Source of the DNA: Candidatus Borkfalkia ceftriaxoniphila
GTDB lineage: Bacteria > Bacillota > Clostridia > Christensenellales > Borkfalkiaceae
Direction: 5' to 3'
Assembly (NCBI RefSeq): GCF_004134775.1
Contig: NZ_SDOZ01000002.1
Location: 1 to 64,000 of the forward strand
DNA length: 64,000 nt
In this document: piece after piece, positions 50,204 through 60,076 of the stretch
Layout of the letters: every line of letters begins with the position of its first letter
How positions within the stretch are numbered: the first letter of the stretch is position 1
Translations under genes and position numbers: made by a program
The notes under the pieces: generated by a model
What the model was told of the DNA's origin: nothing
The model's database searches: none
What the model saw: the letters and a program-made list of their open reading frames with translations, nothing else

Positions 50204-51024
50204 AATTTTTTCCTCCCGTCCGCGCTCAGATCTTTCCAGTAATAATCGTTGAGCGTTTTCCTGAGCAGATCGTAATCTGCATAGCGCGAAATTTTTCCGC
50301 GCTGGGCTATGGTGATGATCCCCGTTTCCTCGGACACGATAAGCGCGATCACGTTGGAAGTTTCGGTAATGCCGATCCCCGCGCGGTGGCGCGTGCCCAG
50401 TTCTTTGGGAATGTTGACGTTCTGCGTCAGCGGCAAAAAGCAGCCTGCCGCCTGTACTTTATAATTGTTGATGACCATGGCGCCGTCATGCAGAGGTGCT
50501 TTGGGGAAAAATATCCCCTCGATGAGTTGCGTGGAAATATTGGCGTCCAGCGTGACGCCGCTATCCAACACCTGCCTGGGCAGATTATCGTTGGATAAAA
50601 TGATCAGCGCGCCGATGTTGTCTTTGGACATATTCTGCAACGCCTTGATGATATCACCGATATAGCGCTCCACCTCGTCCTTCGAAGCGGTCGTCTGATG
50701 CTTGGCAAGTTCCGTATAATTGACGAACGTATTCATGCTTAGGATATCGCGCTTGACTTCCACGTTAAAAGTCATTAAGATCCACCCCACCAGAACGAGA
50801 GGCACGATGAAATAAATCTGATTGTTAATGTTTTCCGAAAAGAGAAATACGGTGCCCGTCGCCAACACCAAAATCGAAATGATGGCGATGACGTGGCGTA
50901 CGTTGCTCATCTTCAAGATCCTGAAAACGTAATAAAACACCAACGCGAACAAAAAGATCTCCAACGCGTCGACGATATTGAAATCCGCGAATACCGCGGT
51001 TATTTTTTGCAAAAATTCCTGCAT
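50200..51024 (-). CDS. cdaA: Diadenylate cyclase CdaA
   Basis: The 274-residue enzyme joins two ATP to cyclic di-AMP. Three membrane helices span about residues 15-90; a short coiled segment follows and then the DAC domain with PLHDGAMVI (DGA motif) and GTRHRAGIGIT (RHR motif). Cyclic di-AMP controls potassium and osmolyte uptake and cell-wall homeostasis. Normal partners are cdaR and glmM: here only a truncated cdaR follows, and glmM is replaced by DUF1015 and lysC. Confidence 0.95.
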   Translation of the reverse strand: MQEFLQKITAVFADFNIVDALEIFLFALVFYYVFRILKMSNVRHVIAIISILVLATGTVFLFSENINNQIYFIVPLVLVGWILMTFNVEVKRDILSMNTFVNYTELAKHQTTASKDEVERYIGDIIKALQNMSKDNIGALIILSNDNLPRQVLDSGVTLDANISTQLIEGIFFPKAPLHDGAMVINNYKVQAAGCFLPLTQNVNIPKELGTRHRAGIGITETSNVIALIVSEETGIITIAQRGKISRYADYDLLRKTLNDYYWKDLSADGRKKL

Positions 51025-51120
51025 CGCCCTGTCTCCGTAAACCTGGTTTTACACATATCTATTTTACATGAATTTGTGAAAAAAAGAAAGCAAATTGCAC
51101 AACTTGCCGCGCAATTTCTG

Positions 51121-52107
51121 TCATGCGCCGAAAAAAATCGCCGCATTGACGCAAAGAAGCGCGCCTGTTTGAGAAATTTTACCGTTTTTCACGTCGTTAA
51201 TGGCATTAAACACGTTCAAATAACAATCTTTGACGCGCTGTTTGCTCATCATCATTGCCTGCTGGCGCTGTTTTTTCACGAAATATTCTTTCTGCCCCAA
51301 CAGATTGGCGGTGTCCGCGTCGCTGCGCCCCATGGCGACGATCTCGAACAGCGTACGGAAATAATTGCAGACGCCGTTCAAAATATTCATCTCGTCCACG
51401 CCCTTGGATATGAGTTCGTTCATGACGGACAAATAGGCCGTGTAATTTTTGCGCGCGATGGCGCCCGTCAGTTCGTACATTTTGTAATCCGTGTCGCGAT
51501 ACACGACGTCGTCTACGACCTGCGCAGTGATCACGCCGCCCTGCAAGGCATACGCTTTGAGTTTTTCCGTTTCGCCCGCCACGCGCGACATATCCGAAAG
51601 GCAATAGCGCGCGATGCGTTCGCAGCATTCGGCATCGACCGAAATACCCGCCCTCTTGAATTGCGTAAAGATCCACCGCATTACCGTTTCGTCGTCCGCT
51701 TTGGAGCAGTCTACGTGCGTCACGGTTTTGATCTTTTTGAGATCCATGACTTTCCCTTTTGGCGCGCGGGAATTCATGATCAAAAGAATGGTGCTTTCCT
51801 GCGGGTTTTCGAAATAACTCTTTAAATACGATTCGTATTCTTTTTCCGTTGGGTAAAAATCGACGGCTTTGACCAGACGCTTTTCGCTTAAAAAGGGAAA
51901 ACTTTCCGCCCCGCGAACGAGCGATATCATCTCGCTCCCTTTGAGATTTTCTCCGTTGAACGAGGTGTAATTGAGCGAAGGTTCGCTCAGATAGCGCTCT
52001 TTGAGCATATCTTCGCCCCGCTCTTTAAAATATTCTTCTTCTCCGTCGAAAAGATAAATGGGCGAAACGCCCTCTTCCAGACTTTTTTTGAACATTACGA
52101 ACTTCAT
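51121..52107 (-). CDS. holA: DNA polymerase III delta subunit
   Basis: The 328-residue clamp-loader subunit opens the beta clamp. It shows the delta start pattern PIYLFDGEEEYFKERGEDML, then an AAA+-like but ATPase-dead core and a helical C-terminal collar (about 205-325). Its ATG overlaps the comEC stop (TGATG), so it is translated from the comEC mRNA. The comEC-holA order is common in Firmicutes; rpsT, often next, is not visible. Confidence 0.92.
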   Translation of the reverse strand: MKFVMFKKSLEEGVSPIYLFDGEEEYFKERGEDMLKERYLSEPSLNYTSFNGENLKGSEMISLVRGAESFPFLSEKRLVKAVDFYPTEKEYESYLKSYFENPQESTILLIMNSRAPKGKVMDLKKIKTVTHVDCSKADDETVMRWIFTQFKRAGISVDAECCERIARYCLSDMSRVAGETEKLKAYALQGGVITAQVVDDVVYRDTDYKMYELTGAIARKNYTAYLSVMNELISKGVDEMNILNGVCNYFRTLFEIVAMGRSDADTANLLGQKEYFVKKQRQQAMMMSKQRVKDCYLNVFNAINDVKNGKISQTGALLCVNAAIFFGA

Positions 52108-54263
52108 CAAACACCTCGCCTTTTCACAAAAATTATACCATCTTTCGCGCGGATTTGCAAGTCTCCCGTGTGCCTGACGCTGATTTTGTCGGAAGCACTT
52201 TCAAAACAAATCTTTTCCTTCGCGCGAACGCCGTCCAGCCCGTCTTCCTTTGCGGAAACCGCCACGTCGTATTCGCCCGATACGGCCGCCGCGTTCTTAC
52301 CGGCAAAAAGATATCGCGCGCCGCCGACTTCCGCAAAGAGCGTGTTTTCGTCGATAAAACGCATACGCGCCGTTCCCAGATAAAACTCGCCCTGCGGATT
52401 TTTTACTTCGAGTGAATGAAAACTTTGCTGATAATCGCCGCGTTCCGCGGCGTACAAAGTTTTTGCGGGGATTTCCGCCTGCATGACGGGAACGGCGGCG
52501 TTGATTTCCTTTTCGCTGCCGAGCACGATGAGCCCGTCCGCCCCTTTGAGGCGATAGCGAAGGGAAAAAGACTGCGCGGACGCTGCGGAAGGCTTTCCGA
52601 AGCAGACGAGATAATCGCCGTCGGAACGGATATAGACAAAACTTGCATTGTAATCGCCGCTGAGAAAGACCGCGTTCCCCGTTTCAAACGCACCGTTTCC
52701 CGCAGCGACACCGCATATCAATACGGCGGACAAAAGCAGACAGACGGCCGCTTTCGGTGCGGCGCGCAAATTGATCTTATCGGACATGACCGCCAGAACG
52801 AAGTACCATAACGCGATATACCCGCCGAACGAAAAGCCGCTGATGAGAAGAATTTTCATATCGAGCGCCGATAAGGGAAAGACGGCGACGCTCACGAGGA
52901 GTTCGGGGATATATAAGAGCGCTCCTGCGGCGGCGGGAATGACGCACGCAAGCAGCGAAAAGGCGAAGAGAAACGCGTATATGGCGCTGATGACCGGTAT
53001 AAACAGTAGATTCGTGACCAGACTGAGCGCGGACACGTACCCGAAACAATCGAGTAAAAGCGGAAAGGTCGATATCTGCGCGGCCAGGCATATGCCCGCG
53101 GATGAGGCAAGTTTTCGAGGACACCTGATTTTTTGAAACGCGCGGGTAAAAGTGCCGCCGAGCACAATGATCCCTCCCGCGGCGGCTATGGAAAGCAAAA
53201 AGCCGACGCCGAAAAGATATACGGGATTGATGATCAGCACGGCGAGCGCCGCCAGCGAAACCGAATTGAGCGCGTCGTATTTCAATCCCGCCGCATTAGA
53301 GAACATGAGTACCGTGCACATGACGAGCGCGCGTACCGAAGAAGGCGAAAAACGGCAGACGCCGACGTAGAACAATAGAGGCGCGAATATCAACGCGCAC
53401 CGCAAAAGTTTGGGCATGCGAATACGTTTCAACAGAAAAGACAAAATCGCATAGATGACTCCGATATGCAATCCCGACACGGCGAAAATATGCGCCACCC
53501 CGCCGTATCGGAAATTTTGCAAAAGCCCGTTTTCGACGGCGCTGCCGTCGCCCGTCAGCATCGCGTAGCAAACGGCAGCCTCTTCCTCTCTCATGGTTCC
53601 GAAAAGGACGTTCCGCAGACGTTCGCGCGCTGCATAAAACAAATCGAACTTTTTCTCGCCGCGTACCATGATTTTGTCGCCCGAAACGCTCGCCATATAT
53701 TTCGTATTTTCCAAAATCGGCGTCACGTTAAAACGCCCGTACGCGGAAGAATCGTACGGTTTTAACTCGCACTCGAACGAAACTTTCGTTCCGATCCCTA
53801 TTTCGTCGGGCAACGAATTCACGTAAACGCGGATATTCCCGCCCAGCGCCCTGACGCTGTCCCCGTCGGTGAGCATCGCGTCGGTCAGATACAGGCTGTT
53901 TTTGCCCGCGATATCCTTGACCGTTGCGGAAACCGTATAAGTCCCCTCCGCCGCGTTGTCCGCATTGTAAGAAGAAAGGCGCGCGGAAAAGGACAGCGCG
54001 CCCAGACAAAACATGAGCAGTAAAAATGCGGCGAACAGGAGCGCGGGCAAGGCGCTCTTCTCCTTTTTACGAAGGAACAGACAAATTGCGCCTCCGCCGC
54101 CGACCGCAAGGAGCAAGCCGATCCAAAGGGCGTGCAGAGAAAAAGCATAGCACAAAAATATCCCCAAGCCGAAACCCGAGGATATTGCGAGGACGGGACG
54201 AAAATTGAATAATTTGCCCCGTCCTTTGAGCCATCCCTTTCGTTCTTCTTTCGTATCGTTCAT
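52107..54263 (-). CDS. comEC: ComEC/Rec2 DNA uptake channel
   Basis: The 718-residue membrane protein should carry single-stranded DNA across the membrane during transformation. It has N-terminal membrane helices, an OB-fold DUF4131 domain (about 70-190), the competence domain with GLLQNFRYGGVAHIFAVSGLH, the ComEC signature, and many helices up to about residue 520. The C-terminal beta-lactamase-like part (about 530-715) lacks the usual HxHxDH metal ligands, so it may not be an active nuclease. comEA is not next to it. Confidence 0.93.
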   Translation of the reverse strand: MNDTKEERKGWLKGRGKLFNFRPVLAISSGFGLGIFLCYAFSLHALWIGLLLAVGGGGAICLFLRKKEKSALPALLFAAFLLLMFCLGALSFSARLSSYNADNAAEGTYTVSATVKDIAGKNSLYLTDAMLTDGDSVRALGGNIRVYVNSLPDEIGIGTKVSFECELKPYDSSAYGRFNVTPILENTKYMASVSGDKIMVRGEKKFDLFYAARERLRNVLFGTMREEEAAVCYAMLTGDGSAVENGLLQNFRYGGVAHIFAVSGLHIGVIYAILSFLLKRIRMPKLLRCALIFAPLLFYVGVCRFSPSSVRALVMCTVLMFSNAAGLKYDALNSVSLAALAVLIINPVYLFGVGFLLSIAAAGGIIVLGGTFTRAFQKIRCPRKLASSAGICLAAQISTFPLLLDCFGYVSALSLVTNLLFIPVISAIYAFLFAFSLLACVIPAAAGALLYIPELLVSVAVFPLSALDMKILLISGFSFGGYIALWYFVLAVMSDKINLRAAPKAAVCLLLSAVLICGVAAGNGAFETGNAVFLSGDYNASFVYIRSDGDYLVCFGKPSAASAQSFSLRYRLKGADGLIVLGSEKEINAAVPVMQAEIPAKTLYAAERGDYQQSFHSLEVKNPQGEFYLGTARMRFIDENTLFAEVGGARYLFAGKNAAAVSGEYDVAVSAKEDGLDGVRAKEKICFESASDKISVRHTGDLQIRAKDGIIFVKRRGV

Positions 54264-54264
54264 A

Positions 54265-57200
54265 TTAACAGAAACTGATCCGATCGCTGATGGAGCGGAT
54301 AAAGATGCCCTTTTGCACGCCCAGCATGATGCATTGGTTGATAAATTCGGTAAAGCGGTCGCTCGGGCGCGCCACTTTCAGTTCGGTGCACACGAGCGCG
54401 ATCAGTTCGTCGCAATACAGACTGACTTTGTTTTCCAAAAGCCCTTTGATGAGTGCGATGACCTCGTAAGGCGTGAAATCTTGTTCGGTCTTACGGATCG
54501 GCTCGCCCGCCTCGTAGCGGTAAAAGTCGCAGTCGAGGCATTTATCCGTCTTGCGCAGATACGTTTTGCCGCACAGCGTTTCCCGTTTCAATTCGCAAAG
54601 ATTGATGAGATTGAGCATGCGCTCTTCCACTTTCGCGCCGTATTTCAAAACGCCCAAAGAATTCAGACACCGCTTCATCAAAAATTGTTCGCTGAAAGGC
54701 TCTTCCGCCGAGGCGATCGCTTTGAGCCGCGCCACGATCTCCGCGTCGTTTTCGCCCGAAGTCACAAACTGCGCCAGATTGTTCTGCTGTTCGAGTTTGG
54801 CGTAGCGGTACGCCTTTTTATATTTGGTCAGATAGTCGCGCGTCTGCTTTTCCACGCCCGTTAAGCGGTCGAGAATATCCTTGATACGCTTGATCTCGCG
54901 CTTGGGATTGTTGATAAAGTTAATGCTGAACAGCCGCACGACGTTCCAGTTGTTGTGTTTCAAGATCTGCGTCTGCAAGATACAGCGGTCTTTTGCGCTC
55001 GAACGGAACGCGGTGGAACCGTCGCACAATATGGCGAGGATAAATCTCTTTTTGTTCTTGGGATCGACGACCGCACAGTCGATCTTGAATTCGGAAATAC
55101 CCACGTCGTAGCGGCATTCGTAGCCGTACGTTTTCAGTTCGCGCGCGATATATTTGCCGATGCCGCTCTTTGCGCTCTGCAATTCTTCCGCGTTGAGGGC
55201 GAGCGTCGTCTTGCCCTTCTGCGCGAATTCCAAAAAGGCTTTCAGTCCCGCGACGCCCTTGCTGTTGGTCTTGGACAAATCTATCATCGCCGAGGTCATC
55301 GACGCGAACACGACCATCTCTTCGCGGGCGCGGGACACGGCCACGTTCAAACGGCGCCAACCGCCGACCTGGTTCAAAGGTCCGAAGTTAAGGGAGATCC
55401 TGCCCGTACGGTCGGGACCGTAACAGACGGAGAAAAGAATCACGTCGCGCTCGTCGCCCTGTACGTTTTCGAGGTTTTTGACAAAGATGGGTTCTTCCCT
55501 CTCAAACGCCGCGTCTTCCAGGCGGTTTTTGATGAGCGCGTCGGATAGCCGCCTTTCGATATAATCCTGCTGCGCCGTGCTGAACGTGACGATGCCGATA
55601 CTCGACTGCGAAAGTTTGGGATCTTTCAGGCGGCGGATCACTTCGTTTACGAGCGCGTCCGCCTCGCCCTTATTCCGCTTGGTAAAGCCCCTGTCGTACA
55701 CGCCGTCCTCCACGAGCGCAAGCCGCACTTTGCTTTCGAGCGCGTCGGGCGAAGGGAACGTACATAATTTAGAGCCGTAATACATGATATTGGAAAACGC
55801 GATCAGGCTTTCGTGTTTGCTCCTGTAATGCCAGGTAAGGTGCTTTTCGGGCATGCTCAGAGCAAGACAGTCGTCGAGAATGCTTTCCAGATCTTCGTTA
55901 TCGAGATTTTCCTCGTCCACATAGCCCGAACTGAAAAACGAGGTAGGCGGCAACTGTTTCGGATCGCCCACGATGATCGCGCTCTTTGCGCGCGCGAGCG
56001 CGCCGATCGCTTCGCTCGTCGGCAACTGCGACGCTTCGTCGAAAATAACGAGATCGAAGAGATCGGGTTCGGGTTCGAGATACTGCGCCACGGTGACGGG
56101 ACTCATCAGCATACAGGGCGCCAAAGCGGTGAGAAGTTCGGGAATATCCGCAAAGAAACCTTTCAGCGTCATGCCGCGCAGATTGCTCTTCAAATGGCGC
56201 TGGAACGCGAGCACTTCCAGACTCAACGCCCCCTCCGTAGAAGTGGAAGGCAGTCGGGATATGAGCGCGCGGCGGATATGCTCCCTTGCGAGTTCGGAAT
56301 ACTGCTCGTCGAGCGCACGGAACTGTTCGATCTTTTCCTCCAAAACGCTGGAAGAAAATTTGGAGAGCACGGCATCCGCGCCGATGTTGGTTTCTAGAAA
56401 ATTACGGTATACGTTTTTGCGGAAACTATCCAGAAGATTATCCGAAGATATAGCGCCGCTCGCGAGCGAATCGGTGATAAAAGTCAGCCCCGCCTCGTCC
56501 AGTTCGTGCGAGATACGCTTGAACATGCACCAGCCCGCGAGCATATCGATATTGTCGATGAGCGCGCTCGCCTTGTCGTTGAAATAATCGAGAAGATCTT
56601 CGTCGTACCACCCTTCGGGATCGGCGTTGACGGCGGCGGCAAAATTGTTTTTGCCCGCCTCGAATCCCGCGATCGCCTGTTTCAAACCGTCGAGAATGGG
56701 GACGGCGTAACCGCTGCCGACGGATTTTACCAAAACGCTGTTGAAACTGTCCGCGTTATAGTCCATGAACACGCCTTCGCAGAGCGCGTGCATCTGCATG
56801 AGCGGTTCCAGGAAATCCTCGCGGCGCTTGAAATTGATCTTCCCTCCGCGGTCGGTAAAGTTCGCGGAAAGACGGGTGTTCGTTTTGATCAGATTGAGGT
56901 CGCTGTATATCTGCGCGACAATGCCGATATACTTCAACTCTTCCTGCGGAGAAAGTTTGACGATCGCGGCCTTTCTCAGCCGTTTGGCGAGCGTTCCCAA
57001 AACCTTGGAACTTTTGTAATTGTCGCCCCAGTTATCCAGTTCCTGCTCGATGACAGCCTCGTTAACATCCACGGGAATGAGCGCTTTGAAATTTTTGAAA
57101 TAATTGCCCAAAAGTCTGTCGAGGCGGCGGTTGGCGTTGAAGAACACGTAAAACTCGTTCTCATCGCAGTCGAAATATTCCTTGATCTCCTCGCCGCGCA

Positions 57201-59940
57201 GCACTTCGATGAGTTGTACCAGCGTCTGCAATTTTTTATCGGTAAAGGCACTCACGCGCTGGCGGTAAAAATCGAGGAACAAACTCAGATAATTCTTTAA
57301 ATGGCGGATCTCCGCGATCATCACTTCGGCGCTGTAATAGACAGTATTGCGCACGTCGCTGTCGAATTCGGTCAGGTTGACGTTTTCAAAGGGCGAGCGG
57401 TAGACGCCCCCGCACTGTTTGGCGGCGGCGGCGACTTCCATGAGCATCTTTTCGTACGTTTCCAGTTTTTCTTTGGTCAGACTGTCGTAAAACGTGCTTT
57501 CGATGTCCAAAACGTCGGGCGCGCCCTTATTTTTGAGATATATGAGGATCGCCTCGTACACGGAAACGCCCAAACGGCGCTTTTTATGCAGCGCGGAGAT
57601 GGGTTCGTTCAAATCTTTGCGAAGCGCCTCGATGAGTTCGCCTTTGGCGGCAAATTCGCCCTCCTCCTCTTCGCACTTTAAATCGAGCGTGGTTTCGAGA
57701 TTGTGCAGAACGACGCTCTTATCCACTTTATTGGAATGCAGTTCCAGACAGAAATCGCCCAATCCGATGCCGTCCAGACGCTTTTTGACGACGGAGAGCG
57801 CCGCCTGTTTTTCCGCGACGAACAGCACGCGTTTGCCCTTATTGAGGCAGTTCGCGATGATATTGGTGATCGTCTGCGATTTTCCCGTTCCGGGCGGCCC
57901 GTGCAACACGAAACTCGCGCCGTTGATCGCCTCCGCGATCGCGGAAAACTGCGAACTGTCCGCCACCATCGGCGAGAGCACCTCGGCGGCGGGATATTCG
58001 TCCTCCGCCTTGTCCTCGAACACGTTATTGGTGATCTCCAGACGGTTGTTCAAGAGGGATTTCACCATCGGGTTTTTGCGGAATTTATCGATGTTTTTTC
58101 GGACGTCGTTCCACATGGCATAGCGCGCGAAGGAAAAATTGGCGAGATACACTTCCTCCACGACGTCCCAGTTTTTCATGTTGAGGATCTCCATTTTCAC
58201 CATGGCGATGATCTCAGAGATCTGAATGCCCGACGCGATATTGTCCAGCCCGCGGATATCGATCTTATATTCGCGCAGCAAAAATTCCAAAAGCGTCGTA
58301 TTGACCTGCATTTCGTCGTCGGTAAAGCGTACGGAATAGCCCTTGCCGCCCTTGCTCTTTTCGATCTTCGCGGGGCAAAGGATCAGGGGCGCGTATTTCG
58401 GCTCTCCCACGCCGTTTTCGTACCATTTCAGAAAACCGAATGCGAGATAGATGACGTTCGCGCCCGCCTCCTCTTCGGCTGTTTTTGCCTTTTTGATGAG
58501 GTAGCGCATGACGTCGTTCACCTCGTCCTTGGAAGAATAGGTGCGGATACGTTTATTTTTCAGTTCCACTTCCAAAAGCGCGGACAGTGCGGAAAGGCGG
58601 GACGCGGAACCGAAAAACGACAGATCGTCTATCATGCCGCGGCCGTCCGTCGGTTTTTCCAGAACGGCGTATTCGCTGTGCGAGGAAAGCCCGCCGAATG
58701 TGGCGTTGATATCCGAACTCACTATGTGCAGGCAGTTTTTATCGGGTTTGAAATTGAGCAGAGAATTTTTGAGGGAAAGATCGAGCAGACGGCGTTCCCA
58801 CTGTTTGTTTTTGGTCGCCTTGCCGTCCACGCTCAATTTTTTGATGCCTGCAAGGTTCTGCGGCGCCGCTTCGATATTCGTTTCATCGTCGCCCAGAAGT
58901 TCGTAACCCTTGATGCCCTTTACCTTCAAAGGCAGAGAATAAATGCGGGCGAGGCGGCAGCGCTTTACGTCGATGACCGTATCGAAATATCCGCCGTCGA
59001 GTTTTTGCGCGAAATGCTTTTCGGAAGCGGTAAAATTGACGTTGCGCCCGGAAAACACGTCCTCCACGTCAAAGCCGCTGATATTGTTGATGCCGCCCGA
59101 AATGTACTTTTGCATAAGCACCGTGTCGTCGCTCACGCTGTCCAAAAAGCAGTTATCGTACAGCCACACGCCGCAACTGACGCTCTTTTCCCCGACCACG
59201 ATAACGGGGTGCAGATTGGCACATTCCAGACAGGATACGATAAACAACGTCAACTCGAACGAGGTCCCGACGCGCGTTTTCAAAATTTTGGTGATATCCC
59301 CGACGGGCATCGGATCTTCGTACTGAAATTCCGCCGCGGATTTTTCGATGGAATTTTTCTTTAAAACGGAAAATATGGCGGCCGCGATCTGGCGGATCTT
59401 ATTCTTATCGCCCTCGGCATAGCCGCGCCATTCGCAGGCGATACCCCATTTTTTCAACTGTTCCTGCGCCTCGGAAAGGACGCGCAGACAGTCTGCGATC
59501 TTCGGGCGGGAAAAACAGGATAAAAGTTCGGCGTTGCCGCTGCGGCCGCTCCAATAATCGAAGGGCAGCACGGTCACTTCCGCGCGCTCCTCCACGATGA
59601 CCGTAGCGCCGCTGAGCGCTTTTATGGTAACGGGCTGCACGGTGATTTCGGAAATCTCCGTCAGATACAGCGGCGAAAGAACGTCCTCCGTCGCGATCTC
59701 TACCGTGCTTTCGAAAGGTAAATGTTCCAGATGTTTCGAAAACGGCAATAAAAGCCCCGAAGCGTTTTCGATCACGACGTCGATATCGTCGATCGTTTCC
59801 GAACTCTGATTGGAAACCTGCAAAGAAATAAACAGCGGCACGCGGTTGAAAAAGTCCGCGTAACTGACAAAACGTTGCAGTTTATACGAGAGCGTAACCG
59901 CCTCTTTCAAAGTATTTTTAGCCGATTTCTTACTTGCCAT
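54265..59940 (-). CDS. Giant DUF4011 superfamily 1 helicase with degenerate accessory domains
   Basis: The 1,891-residue protein has a transglutaminase-like region (about 215-270), a DUF4011 start (WERRLLDLSLKNSLLNF, about 380), Walker A GPPGTGKS (about 681), Walker B VIFDEASQ (about 1297), and motif VI RRLNVAVSRAR. A PD-(D/E)XK/MTES_1575-like domain begins near 1600. The transglutaminase-like Cys is Ser (VGTSFELT) and its His motif is missing. In the nuclease the usual IECDG reads ILCDG. DUF4011-helicase-nuclease proteins are linked to phage defence (Hhe type). This one ends 1 bp before comEC. ATG 59940 is 26 nt past the likely transcription start. Confidence 0.82.
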   Translation of the reverse strand: MASKKSAKNTLKEAVTLSYKLQRFVSYADFFNRVPLFISLQVSNQSSETIDDIDVVIENASGLLLPFSKHLEHLPFESTVEIATEDVLSPLYLTEISEITVQPVTIKALSGATVIVEERAEVTVLPFDYWSGRSGNAELLSCFSRPKIADCLRVLSEAQEQLKKWGIACEWRGYAEGDKNKIRQIAAAIFSVLKKNSIEKSAAEFQYEDPMPVGDITKILKTRVGTSFELTLFIVSCLECANLHPVIVVGEKSVSCGVWLYDNCFLDSVSDDTVLMQKYISGGINNISGFDVEDVFSGRNVNFTASEKHFAQKLDGGYFDTVIDVKRCRLARIYSLPLKVKGIKGYELLGDDETNIEAAPQNLAGIKKLSVDGKATKNKQWERRLLDLSLKNSLLNFKPDKNCLHIVSSDINATFGGLSSHSEYAVLEKPTDGRGMIDDLSFFGSASRLSALSALLEVELKNKRIRTYSSKDEVNDVMRYLIKKAKTAEEEAGANVIYLAFGFLKWYENGVGEPKYAPLILCPAKIEKSKGGKGYSVRFTDDEMQVNTTLLEFLLREYKIDIRGLDNIASGIQISEIIAMVKMEILNMKNWDVVEEVYLANFSFARYAMWNDVRKNIDKFRKNPMVKSLLNNRLEITNNVFEDKAEDEYPAAEVLSPMVADSSQFSAIAEAINGASFVLHGPPGTGKSQTITNIIANCLNKGKRVLFVAEKQAALSVVKKRLDGIGLGDFCLELHSNKVDKSVVLHNLETTLDLKCEEEEGEFAAKGELIEALRKDLNEPISALHKKRRLGVSVYEAILIYLKNKGAPDVLDIESTFYDSLTKEKLETYEKMLMEVAAAAKQCGGVYRSPFENVNLTEFDSDVRNTVYYSAEVMIAEIRHLKNYLSLFLDFYRQRVSAFTDKKLQTLVQLIEVLRGEEIKEYFDCDENEFYVFFNANRRLDRLLGNYFKNFKALIPVDVNEAVIEQELDNWGDNYKSSKVLGTLAKRLRKAAIVKLSPQEELKYIGIVAQIYSDLNLIKTNTRLSANFTDRGGKINFKRREDFLEPLMQMHALCEGVFMDYNADSFNSVLVKSVGSGYAVPILDGLKQAIAGFEAGKNNFAAAVNADPEGWYDEDLLDYFNDKASALIDNIDMLAGWCMFKRISHELDEAGLTFITDSLASGAISSDNLLDSFRKNVYRNFLETNIGADAVLSKFSSSVLEEKIEQFRALDEQYSELAREHIRRALISRLPSTSTEGALSLEVLAFQRHLKSNLRGMTLKGFFADIPELLTALAPCMLMSPVTVAQYLEPEPDLFDLVIFDEASQLPTSEAIGALARAKSAIIVGDPKQLPPTSFFSSGYVDEENLDNEDLESILDDCLALSMPEKHLTWHYRSKHESLIAFSNIMYYGSKLCTFPSPDALESKVRLALVEDGVYDRGFTKRNKGEADALVNEVIRRLKDPKLSQSSIGIVTFSTAQQDYIERRLSDALIKNRLEDAAFEREEPIFVKNLENVQGDERDVILFSVCYGPDRTGRISLNFGPLNQVGGWRRLNVAVSRAREEMVVFASMTSAMIDLSKTNSKGVAGLKAFLEFAQKGKTTLALNAEELQSAKSGIGKYIARELKTYGYECRYDVGISEFKIDCAVVDPKNKKRFILAILCDGSTAFRSSAKDRCILQTQILKHNNWNVVRLFSINFINNPKREIKRIKDILDRLTGVEKQTRDYLTKYKKAYRYAKLEQQNNLAQFVTSGENDAEIVARLKAIASAEEPFSEQFLMKRCLNSLGVLKYGAKVEERMLNLINLCELKRETLCGKTYLRKTDKCLDCDFYRYEAGEPIRKTEQDFTPYEVIALIKGLLENKVSLYCDELIALVCTELKVARPSDRFTEFINQCIMLGVQKGIFIRSISDRISFC

Positions 59941-59972
59941 ACTGTTTCCGTCCACTAAGTTTCATTATCAAT

Positions 59973-60001
59973 ATTATACTATAATTGCCGATTTATGGCA
60001 A
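59973..60001 (-). promoter_or_regulatory. Promoter of the helicase-comEC-holA operon
   Basis: Minus-strand TTGCCA (59996-60001), 17 bp, TATAAT (59973-59978). Confidence 0.78.
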
Positions 60002-60049
60002 GGTATTGCGTCAAAATATTATTGACTTTATTTTTCCGCCGTATACGGA

Positions 60050-60076
60050 AAAAGACCGCGGTAAAGCGGTCTTTCT
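60050..60076 (-). terminator. Terminator after the YjjG-like gene
   Basis: Stem AGACCGC/GCGGTCT with a 6-nt loop and a T-run on the minus strand. A second hairpin (TTTTTCCG/CGGAAAAA) abuts it. Confidence 0.8.
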
